Source: Pseudomonadota bacterium (GTDB lineage: Bacteria > Myxococcota_A > Polyangia > Haliangiales > Haliangiaceae). From it: a stretch of DNA of 64,000 bases. Both the position numbers and the translations under genes were made by a program. The first letter of the stretch is position 1. Each line of letters begins with the position of its first letter. The stretch lies in assembly GCA_022360315.1 (NCBI GenBank), contig JAKSDA010000577.1:1-64000 (forward strand), in the 5' to 3' direction. Shown in pieces: positions 27,101 through 33,563 of this stretch. The notes below the pieces were generated by a model, which worked only from the letters and a program-made list of their open reading frames with translations, did no database searches and was not told the origin of the DNA.

Positions 27101-28284
27101 CCGCCATCAAGGTGCTCAAGGAGGGCATTGCCCGGACACCGCAGATTCAGGGGCGCGCGTTTGCTGCGCTTTTGCGCTTTGGCGTGGCCTTGCGCGACGT
27201 ACTCGGCGGCGACGCCATGACCACCGAGGCCATGCTGGCCTCGTCCGAGGTGACGGTGCGGCAGGCGGCAATTCCGGTCATTGCGGCGATGAAATGGCAG
27301 CAAGCTCGGCCGCTCTTGCGCCGGGCCATTTTTGATGCCGAGCTCGAGGTCAAGCGCGACGCAGTGGATGCCATTGCCGGATTTGTGGACGACGACAAAA
27401 AAGGCACGGTGCGACTCTACAAGCTATTGATCAACGATACTGACGGAGCCAGCCGGGCCAAGGCCAAGGCCCAGCTGGCCAGGCTGGTGACTCCCGAGCC
27501 GGTCAAGACCGCGCAAGCACCGCCGCCTCCTCCTCCTCCCGTGGAAGAGCCGGCCGCTGTGGTCGACACCAGTCCAGCCCAGCAGGCCGCCGAGGCAACG
27601 GGCGCCGCGCGTGTCAAGCTCGATGAAGCGGCCAAACAGCTCGACGCCCTGCTGGCCCAGATCAAGGAGAGGGTCGCCAGGCCGGCCAAGGACGATGAAG
27701 AACTCGACCGGGTCGAGGAACTGGGTCGTCGGGTACCCGGCGTTGTGGCCGCGTTGAAAGCTGCGGCCAACCAGACGATTGACCGGGCGGAGCAGGCGAT
27801 CGCGACCATTACCGAGTTGCAGACACAGGCGCCCGACATGGCCGAGCTGGCCCAACTCGCCGACCAGGCCACAAAACAGCGCGACCATGCCCGGGCAGTG
27901 GCTGCAGCGGTTCAGAAACGGGTTGCTGCAGTAGAGCAGCAACTGCAGCAGTACCGGCAGCAGGAAACCGCCGATCCCGGGCTCTACCTCGAGGCCGCCA
28001 ACGCGGCCATTGCCACCGGCAAGCTATCCTCGGCGCGGCGCGACCTGAACCGAGCCCGCCGCCTGTACCGGGCTGCGGGCAAAACCAACCCCATGTTGTT
28101 TTTCGGCTACGGCCAGCTTTACGACGAGATGGCCCTGCAGAGCCAGGAGGAGGAACAACGGTTGGGGTACCTGAAGCAGGCCAAATCCAACTACGATCGC
28201 TTCGTCAAGATCGGTAAGGGAGCGCGAGTCGGCCAGGCCAAAGAACGCAGCGCCGAGATCGCCCAGGAGCTCGCCGGACAGTAG
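24181..28284 (+). CDS. Large membrane Ser/Thr kinase with HEAT-repeat array
   Basis: A 1367-residue protein, 28 bases after the previous kinase. An acidic Ser/Asp N-terminus (encoded by 9-bp repeats) precedes the kinase domain: LADGGMGEVY (about 122), IKILRPEY, HRDLKPDN (about 238), DFGIAK (about 262), SPEQIDGGD. A TM helix lies near 433-452 (GITAAILLAIAGGVYIAVSS). A long series of HEAT/PBS-type repeats fills about 490-1100, for example DVRVHACDALGDVKDSTSVP, EVRGHAAGALGEIGARSAMG, DIRRMSARGLGEIGEKSSLR. A Pro linker (APPPPPPPVEEP), a coiled coil and a C-terminal TPR-like segment follow. The repeats probably sense or bind partners outside the membrane. It is a paralogue of the preceding kinase. 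Confidence 0.92.
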   Translation: MSNDPNNPNDFSDSSDSSDLTDPSATFVTVEDTDVSVALDPNFAGKTLVGTGAGTPVNKTLLGTGVRMQDLELARSSAQASAQASAQSLPSQTAEAGPVTAPGEFLGEFAGTELGGYHITRKLADGGMGEVYVAEHKQIGKRAAIKILRPEYCQNDAMVHRFIQEARAVNEIRHENIVGIFDFGRIDDGRVFLVMELLEGETLDARMKRERVPWQDSVVILEQAIHALKAAHDKGFVHRDLKPDNIFLRHSDRGGIEVKVLDFGIAKLVGMEDARDKLTRTGALLGTPHYMSPEQIDGGDVDARSDIYSLGVIMYEMFAGQRPFGGETLSEIISGHLFNDPPPMAQLTTGVPVSVEHVIRRMLVKNREARYGSVVDVLSDLKDVSESRSPSFATFLDHQQPITAQPAQLGSMVSGPASRSAPARRMSSGMRSGITAAILLAIAGGVYIAVSSPGESAAPAATTAVSEPVETAPPAAPEPPPIDHDAAKKAARALIAGSLGSSEPDVRVHACDALGDVKDSTSVPALVDLTETDPDAEVRGHAAGALGEIGARSAMGKLAELAGKAEPALRVWYAEALTLMGDRKARRILARSALDKDLAISFKAAMAMALASKPGDRKAIRALKKLARREAELNDIAPYAGVAILANLVRLGDAEARQVLYKTLEHSDEGARVAAAEGLSRLGDEAGKTILLDVLGDQTSDNRPVAARALIAVGDYSGYDILTEELGNKDPDIRRMSARGLGEIGEKSSLRPLLELYQDSDHTVRIAAATAIMTIIGLDPVVLAQASVDWARSALKSQDWAVRQTAAATLGDISEEKSLPLLAQAIVDPDRNVRRAAAESAAKMKSPEAAKEVAEAAKAEKDPEVKELQVVAMGKIKSPVAKEALTAISQEPGRVGVLAAGSLIAVGELDASKQVEQASQDRKPKIRVAAMESAKLADNQIVVPTLQKGAADRVFDVRFAAAEGLAYYRRAKETAIKVLKEGIARTPQIQGRAFAALLRFGVALRDVLGGDAMTTEAMLASSEVTVRQAAIPVIAAMKWQQARPLLRRAIFDAELEVKRDAVDAIAGFVDDDKKGTVRLYKLLINDTDGASRAKAKAQLARLVTPEPVKTAQAPPPPPPPVEEPAAVVDTSPAQQAAEATGAARVKLDEAAKQLDALLAQIKERVARPAKDDEELDRVEELGRRVPGVVAALKAAANQTIDRAEQAIATITELQTQAPDMAELAQLADQATKQRDHARAVAAAVQKRVAAVEQQLQQYRQQETADPGLYLEAANAAIATGKLSSARRDLNRARRLYRAAGKTNPMLFFGYGQLYDEMALQSQEEEQRLGYLKQAKSNYDRFVKIGKGARVGQAKERSAEIAQELAGQ
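24214..24249. repeat. 9-bp repeat at kinase N-terminus
   Basis: AGCGATTCC occurs twice in tandem, followed by two diverged units, encoding SDSSDSSDLTDP. In-frame, low complexity. Confidence 0.7.
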
Positions 28285-28473
28285 CGCAAAGGAATCTCCT
28301 CGACGAGACCTCGACAATCGGTCTCGGTCTCGGTCATTGGTTGCGCGGGCGAGCGACGCTCGGGTGGCCGTGCAACGCGGCCGTACGTGACTGCAATGCG
28401 GCGTAATGGACAGATGACTGCCGATACGCCATGATTGACTCTCGAGTCAGTGTCTGAGGAGTACGATCCGAGC

Positions 28474-28977
28474 ATGACCATCTCCGATATCTACCAGGCC
28501 ATCGCGGGCGGCGGGGTGCACACCGCGGTGTGGGTCATCGCCACACCACTGGTTTTGGGTGGCGTGGCGATGGTTTTGCGTGACAACGGCAAGGCTGAAT
28601 TGTCACAGAAAATCGCCAATTTTGGCATTGTCATCGGACTTTTGGCCGTGGCCATCGAGATCCTCGCCCTGATCTACGCTGTCCAGGAATTGGACATCAA
28701 TCCGCTCAGCGATGTCGACCTCTTGCTCCTTCTCGCGCCGTTATACCTCCTCGCTGCCGGCCTTCTCATCGAGCATCTGCTCCATCCCGGTTCTCAGGAA
28801 GAGCTGCGCAAAAAAATCCGCAAAGCAGTCCTCATGCTGCTCATCCTCGGCGTGGTCTTTTTCGTGTTGGGCAAACTTCGGCTGTACATGGTCTTCTGGA
28901 CCAATCTGATGGGATTCTTCGTGTTCCTGGCCGCTCTGGTCGCCTTCTTCTACTTTGTCGTCCGCAAGGTGATCTGA
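28474..28977 (+). CDS. Small multi-pass membrane protein of unknown function
   Basis: A 167-residue protein from the ATG at 28474; a TTG at 28435 or GTG at 28450 would add up to 13 residues. GAGGAG lies about 12 bases upstream. Four or five hydrophobic helices are visible: AVWVIATPLVLGGVAMVL, FGIVIGLLAVAIEILALIYA, LLLLLAPLYLLAAGLLIEHL, AVLMLLILGVVFFVLG, LMGFFVFLAALVAFFYFVV. I do not recognise a family. A TGACTC/GAGTCA inverted repeat (28436-28449) lies just upstream and could be an operator. Confidence 0.7.
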   Translation: MTISDIYQAIAGGGVHTAVWVIATPLVLGGVAMVLRDNGKAELSQKIANFGIVIGLLAVAIEILALIYAVQELDINPLSDVDLLLLLAPLYLLAAGLLIEHLLHPGSQEELRKKIRKAVLMLLILGVVFFVLGKLRLYMVFWTNLMGFFVFLAALVAFFYFVVRKVI

Positions 28978-29081
28978 CCGCCTATCGCAGGAGCCGGAGC
29001 CGTCGCTGGCGCAGCTGGCGGTGATGGATCGTGAGCCTGGCGACGGGAGATGTTTGAGATTGGCTCTATAATGGCCGAGCT

Positions 29082-30107
29082 ATGCTCTATCTGCTGCGCT
29101 TCGCGGAGACAGGGCGCGAAGCCCAGGCCAGGCGGCGCAAGACCAGCCGCGACATTGTCGCCGTCCTCGGGGCAGAGATCGACGACCTCCGCGTGCTGAG
29201 TACCGACACCGGACGCATCTTGGTCCACACCGCTCGCGACGCTCTGCCGACGCTCAAGACCGTACACGGCCTGTCCTCGTTCTCGCCGTGCCGCCACTGT
29301 CGACTCGACGAGCTGGAAGCATCGATTGTCGAGCTGTGCCGCCATGCTGTGCGGGATGCCAGCTCGTTTTGCGTCCGCATAAAGCGGGTCGGCACCCATG
29401 CCTTTACCTCGGCCGAGATGGCAGCCTCGCTCGGGGCGTGCATTCGCCAGCAGTTTCCCGCCATCGCTGTCGATCTCGACCGGCCCGATGTGGTGATCGG
29501 AGTGGAGATACGGCAGGTGGATTGCTATGTGTTCGACCGCGTCATCCCCGGCGCCGATCGCAGACCCAATGCTGCGCGCGATTCGATCGGGAACACAACG
29601 CCGGCCGGGCCGGTGCGCTTTCTGGTCGATCAAATGCTCGGCCCGCTGGCCGGCTGGCTGCGCTTGCTCGGCTTCGATAGCGCGTATCTGCACGATGTGC
29701 CGGATTGCCACCTGGTTCGCCGTGCCCGCGCCGAGGGACGGGTGATCTTGACCCGCGATCGCCAACTGTCCGAGACCCCAGCTGTCACAGCGTATTACGT
29801 GTACTCGACATCACTGCCCCGGCAACTCATCGAAGTGGCCGAACTGCTCGACTTGCGCTACGACCCCGAGCGCATGTTCACCCGCTGCTCGCTGTGCAAT
29901 CGCCCGGTCGAACCCGTGGAAAAAGCAAGCATTGCAACCCGCGTGCCCCGGGTTGCCTACCAGCAATACGACGAGTTCACGTTTTGTCGCACCTGCGACA
30001 AGCTGTACTGGAAAGGGGGCCAGTACCGGCGAATTCTGCGCCAGCTGCGCCACCTGGTGGCACCGACAGATGACAGTGCCCGGACAGTCCGGCGGCCACC
30101 CCAGTAG
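29082..30107 (+). CDS. ThiI-like N-terminal/THUMP domain fused to Mut7-C (PIN-like) RNase and zinc ribbon
   Basis: A 341-residue protein. Residues 1-65 resemble the ferredoxin-like N-terminal domain of ThiI-type tRNA enzymes, ending VHGLSSFSPC. Residues about 66-157 look like a THUMP RNA-binding domain: SSFCVRIKRVGTHAF, then IAVDLDRPDVVIGVEIR and CYVFDRVIPG. Residues about 177-320 are a Mut7-C domain: RFLVDQMLGPLAGWLRLLGF with Asp183, and GRVILTRDRQLS with Asp226, followed by a four-cysteine zinc ribbon (CSLC near 269, CRTC near 302). Mut7-C is a PIN-like nuclease module. The combination suggests a tRNA-targeting nuclease or processing factor; that function is inference. Start ATG 29082 has no strong Shine-Dalgarno. 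Confidence 0.8.
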   Translation: MLYLLRFAETGREAQARRRKTSRDIVAVLGAEIDDLRVLSTDTGRILVHTARDALPTLKTVHGLSSFSPCRHCRLDELEASIVELCRHAVRDASSFCVRIKRVGTHAFTSAEMAASLGACIRQQFPAIAVDLDRPDVVIGVEIRQVDCYVFDRVIPGADRRPNAARDSIGNTTPAGPVRFLVDQMLGPLAGWLRLLGFDSAYLHDVPDCHLVRRARAEGRVILTRDRQLSETPAVTAYYVYSTSLPRQLIEVAELLDLRYDPERMFTRCSLCNRPVEPVEKASIATRVPRVAYQQYDEFTFCRTCDKLYWKGGQYRRILRQLRHLVAPTDDSARTVRRPPQ

Positions 30108-30345
30108 GCCATCTCGGTAATCGGCGCATCCTTGAACGCCATCCGAGCACAATCGGGTACCTTTCCACTGTGGCTGTGGCTGCATGCTGCCCGGCCGCGG
30201 CGCTGTGATCGGTAAGCGGCTCGCGAACTTTTGCACCCCGGCGGTGACAGCTTTGTCGAGGCCGGGTGTTGAAGCCATATGACAGCGCTCGCAGCGCATT
30301 CGGCTCTGCGCTGCAGAGCTATCCACGACCAATCGGAGAACTTCT

Positions 30346-31008
30346 ATGCAAAACGCCAATGAAGACCTTGTCAGCACTCTGATGTCTCTGCCCATCTTCG
30401 AGGCCGAGTGGGTCCTCTGGCTTCTTTTCGCCCTATCGTTGATCTCGGTCGCCGTCATGCTGGAACGGGCGATCTTTTACTGGCGCCGCTCGATCGATGT
30501 CCACGCGGTCCGCGGAATCCTGACCAAGTTCATCGGACAGGGCGATCTCAACGGCGCGATCGTGTTTTTGAAGGGATTTGACAGCATGGAAACCAATGTC
30601 ACTCTCTTTGGACTTCGCGATTGTTATCGCGGGCCCGAGGCGGTTGAAGATCTCGTCGCCGGGGCGATGAGCGAAGAGAGGCAACGCTACGAACGGCGGC
30701 TGGGATTTCTCGCCACGATTGGAAACAACGCCCCGTTCATCGGCCTGTTCGGGACCGTACTGGGCATCATTCACGCATTCCAGGATCTTTCGGGCAATAT
30801 GGCCGAGGCCAGCACAATCGTCATGGCCGGCATCAGCGAGGCACTGGTCGCCACGGCAGTGGGACTCCTGGTCGCGGTTCCCGCGGTCATCGCGTTCAAT
30901 ACGTTCAAGAGCAAGGTGAAAATCCGCACCAGTCACGCCGATCTGCTCGCCAAATGGCTGCTCGCCCAGCTCAAGGGTGACGACCAACCGAAGCGAGACG
31001 AGGGCTGA
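30346..31008 (+). CDS. exbB: ExbB/TolQ/MotA-type proton channel protein
   Basis: A 220-residue inner-membrane motor subunit. Three TM segments are visible: EWVLWLLFALSLISVAVML, LATIGNNAPFIGLFGTVLGI, and ALVATAVGLLVAVPAVIAF. The TIGNNAPFIGLFGTVLGII motif is diagnostic for the ExbB/TolQ family. Together with the ExbD gene 8 bases downstream and tonB it should form a proton-driven motor that energises outer-membrane transport. GGAGAA precedes the ATG. A 7-bp hairpin (30303-30319; GCTCTGC / GCAGAGC) lies 27 bases upstream and might influence expression. I read it as ExbB rather than TolQ because a TonB and a receptor follow. Confidence 0.92.
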   Translation: MQNANEDLVSTLMSLPIFEAEWVLWLLFALSLISVAVMLERAIFYWRRSIDVHAVRGILTKFIGQGDLNGAIVFLKGFDSMETNVTLFGLRDCYRGPEAVEDLVAGAMSEERQRYERRLGFLATIGNNAPFIGLFGTVLGIIHAFQDLSGNMAEASTIVMAGISEALVATAVGLLVAVPAVIAFNTFKSKVKIRTSHADLLAKWLLAQLKGDDQPKRDEG

Positions 31009-31016
31009 GGACCGCT

Positions 31017-31427
31017 ATGGCTGGATTCGTAGAAGATAGCGATGATGTCATCGCAGCCATCAATATCACTCCTTTCGTCGACATCATGCTCGTCTTGTTG
31101 ATCATCTTCATGGTCACATCGTCCTATATCGCCAGAGCCAGCATGCAGGTTGAATTGCCGCGCGCGGCCAGCGCCGGCGAAGCAGTCGAATCGACGATCA
31201 ATATCATTGTGGACAAAGAGGGCGAGTTATCCCTCAATGGAACGCCGGCAAGCGCTGACGCGATCGCTCGAAAAGTTCGCCTCGAGCGCCGGCAAAATGC
31301 CAAGGTGCAAGCGGTGATCGCCGCCGACAAGGGCGTTTCATACGGCCGGGTCATGGCTGTCATCGACCTGGTCAAACAAAACGGCGTGACCAGCTTTGCC
31401 CTGGACATCGAACGAGAATCGACCTAG
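31017..31427 (+). CDS. exbD: ExbD/TolR-type biopolymer transport protein
   Basis: A 136-residue protein with a short acidic cytoplasmic N-terminus, one TM helix NITPFVDIMLVLLIIFMVTS carrying the conserved Asp of the PFVDIMLVLL motif, and a periplasmic ExbD/TolR domain (ISLD-type segment NIIVDKEGELSLNG, then VIAADKGVSYGRVMAVIDLV). The Asp is the expected proton-translocating residue. It is flanked closely by exbB and tonB. Confidence 0.93.
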   Translation: MAGFVEDSDDVIAAINITPFVDIMLVLLIIFMVTSSYIARASMQVELPRAASAGEAVESTINIIVDKEGELSLNGTPASADAIARKVRLERRQNAKVQAVIAADKGVSYGRVMAVIDLVKQNGVTSFALDIEREST

Positions 31428-31430
31428 ACC

Positions 31431-32360
31431 ATGACTCCTGCCCACATCCTTTACAGGCGCGGGCGCGAGTTCCGCGACCGGGAACGCGCCCGGCGCAGCC
31501 GAGGGCAAGAACGCCTGGCCGCGCGCATAAAGACGCCGATCGCAGCTCAAAATCGCCAAATCGATCCGCTCGACCGCTACGCCTCCACATTGGGTGCAGT
31601 CGGTAAGGGCACGGCCATCGTCCTCGCCGCCGCTCTTGTCCACGCCGCGACCATTGCGGCGCTTTTGTTCACCGCCCGGCCCCATACGGCTGACCCACCA
31701 AAAAGCCAGCCGATTCGAGTTACTGTGGTCGAGCCAAAAAACGAGCTGAAGCCCGAGCCCAAAAAAGTCGTCGCCGAGCCGGAGCCCAGTGCGACAGTGG
31801 CGAAAAAACCGCCGCCAAAGCGCAAAAAACGCCGTCGCCGAGTCAGGCCGAAAAAGCCGGCCGAGGCCACTCCACCGCCGGCCAGGACAGCCCATACGCC
31901 GCGGCGAATTGTCGGCATCAATATGGCCGCGACCGTGTCGGGCGGCAGCGGGCCGGGATACGCCGTGGGCAATACGGTGCGCGGCCAGACCGCCCGCCGG
32001 GCTCGAGATCCCGTGCAAAGCAGTGCGCGAGCTCAGCCCAGCGCCAATCGCCGGGCCCGTTTTGTCCCCTCGGCCGGGGCATCCTTTGCCAAACCGCGCC
32101 GGCTTCGCCCGATCAAACCGATCTACCCAAAACTGCTGCGGGCGCGCAGTATCGAAGGAGACGTAGTGGTGTCGGTGATCATCTCGGCCAGTGGCCAGGT
32201 CACCCGGGCCACGTTGGCCCAGCCGTCGCGATACGCCGAGTTTAACAGGTCCGCACTGGCCGCTGCACGCCGCCAGAGGTTCGCACCGGCGCGCAAAAAC
32301 GGCGAGCCCATCGAATACAACCTCACCTACACCTATCGTTTTCGCCTCGATGAAACCTGA
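31431..32360 (+). CDS. tonB: TonB family energy transducer
   Basis: A 309-residue protein, 3 bases after exbD. An unusually long Arg-rich cytoplasmic N-terminus of about 57 residues precedes the TM helix (GTAIVLAAALVHAATIAALL). A Pro/Lys/Glu-rich spacer follows (KPEPKKVVAEPEPS, KKPPPKRKKRRRR). The C-terminal TonB domain is clear: YPKLLRARSIEGDVVVSVII, SGQVTRATLAQPS, and ARRQRFAPARKNGEPIEYNL. It transmits motor energy to TonB-dependent receptors, presumably including the one at 33.6 kb. Confidence 0.9.
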   Translation: MTPAHILYRRGREFRDRERARRSRGQERLAARIKTPIAAQNRQIDPLDRYASTLGAVGKGTAIVLAAALVHAATIAALLFTARPHTADPPKSQPIRVTVVEPKNELKPEPKKVVAEPEPSATVAKKPPPKRKKRRRRVRPKKPAEATPPPARTAHTPRRIVGINMAATVSGGSGPGYAVGNTVRGQTARRARDPVQSSARAQPSANRRARFVPSAGASFAKPRRLRPIKPIYPKLLRARSIEGDVVVSVIISASGQVTRATLAQPSRYAEFNRSALAAARRQRFAPARKNGEPIEYNLTYTYRFRLDET

Positions 32361-32407
32361 ACAGAAGTGCATCAGTCATGGATCAAACAAGGCGTAGGAG
32401 CGGACTC

Positions 32408-33406
32408 ATGAACACGTTTTTCTCGAGACTCAACTGCCCGCGCAGGGCTGCGCTGATCATATATATTGTCATCTCGCTGACCGGGGTTTTTGCCCTCGGC
32501 GGATGCGCCGACGAACTGGCTGCATACAACGAGCTGAGCGAATTTCGCGTACTCGCGCTGCGGTCGAGCCAGCCGGTGCTGGCCCCGGACGCTGTTGCCA
32601 CGGTGGAACCGCTGGTCTTTGTACCCGGCGAAACAGCTGTCTCGTACGCCTGGTCGTGGTGCCCGCTGCCCGCCGAAGAAGATGGCGATCTGCGCTGTGC
32701 CATCGCTCATGAAGATCTTGCGGCGACCGTGCGCAAGCACGCCGGCACGAGCGAGATCACTGTCCCGGCCTACGATCTCGGCTCGGCTGACTCGGTTCAG
32801 TTCGGACATTTTTTGCCCGCACAATCGCTTGCCGCAATCTGTTACGAGCTGGCCCAAAAAGGGATTTCCCGGCCGCTCGAGCTACCTGATTGCGAGGTCG
32901 GAATGCCCTTTGTGATCACTCTGCGGGCCGAGTCCGGCACTGCGGTGACCGCGGCCAAAGAACTCGTGCTGCTGGCCTCGGAGCCGCAGGCGCTCAATCA
33001 GAATCCACTGATTCGAGGCGTCTCTGTGGCTGCGGTCGATGACTCTGCCGGCACCCCGATGACCATGCCGGCAGACCAGCCGATCCCCCTGGCACAAGAA
33101 ACCGAATACGAGCTGATCCTGGATATCGCGCCCGACTCGGTGGAACGCTATCGCCCGGTAAAGGACAGCCAGGACAGTCCGGCACCGACCGAACGGGCCG
33201 AGCAGCTGGCCATCACCTGGTTTGTCGAAGGGGGCGAGACCGAATTCACCCGGACCAGTTTCATCGAAGGCGAATCCGATCTCGACACGGCCTCGCGCAA
33301 TCAGTGGACGACACCGGCGCAGAGCGGCAACGCCGAGCTTCATTTCGTGATACGCGATGATCGGGGTGGGCTGAACTGGTTGAGCCGCCAGGCCGTCATC
33401 GAATAA
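32408..33406 (+). CDS. Lipoprotein of unknown function in the Ton operon
   Basis: A 332-residue protein from the ATG at 32408, with GGAG at 32397-32400. The signal peptide AALIIYIVISLTGVFALGGC ends in a lipobox (LGGC). The mature part is beta-rich and acidic, with SYAWSWCPLPAEE and a C-terminal ITWFVEGGETEFTRTSF, HFVIRDDRGGLNWL segment resembling an Ig-like or fibronectin-type repeat. I do not recognise a family. It lies between tonB and the receptor, so it may be a surface or periplasmic accessory to substrate uptake. Confidence 0.75.
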   Translation: MNTFFSRLNCPRRAALIIYIVISLTGVFALGGCADELAAYNELSEFRVLALRSSQPVLAPDAVATVEPLVFVPGETAVSYAWSWCPLPAEEDGDLRCAIAHEDLAATVRKHAGTSEITVPAYDLGSADSVQFGHFLPAQSLAAICYELAQKGISRPLELPDCEVGMPFVITLRAESGTAVTAAKELVLLASEPQALNQNPLIRGVSVAAVDDSAGTPMTMPADQPIPLAQETEYELILDIAPDSVERYRPVKDSQDSPAPTERAEQLAITWFVEGGETEFTRTSFIEGESDLDTASRNQWTTPAQSGNAELHFVIRDDRGGLNWLSRQAVIE

Positions 33407-33413
33407 CAGAACG

Positions 33414-33519
33414 TGGCCGGGATACCCGGCCAGCTCAACAACGATCGAATATCCGGCCGCCCGAAGGCTTGCCATTGCTCGACGGGACGTCCGGCCGACC
33501 TGGCCGGGATATCCGGCCA
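33414..33519. repeat. Repeated GGCCGG palindromes upstream of the TonB-receptor fusion
   Basis: Two near-identical 19-bp inverted repeats occur 87 bp apart: TGGCCGGGATACCCGGCCA at 33414-33432 and TGGCCGGGATATCCGGCCA at 33501-33519. Each has 7-bp arms around a 5-base centre. Two further half-copies (ATCCGGCCG, GTCCGGCCG) lie between them. They fill most of the 157-bp gap before the receptor gene. Confidence 0.85.
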
Positions 33520-33563
33520 GCCCAGCAACCTTCGCCCGAATTTTCGCGATAAAGGAGGTCTCT

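Noticed and set aside
25681..27303. Minus-strand open frame of 540 codons opposite the HEAT region of the second kinase
   Set aside because: Composition is His/Gly/Arg-rich without domain pattern; the plus strand has clear HEAT repeats.
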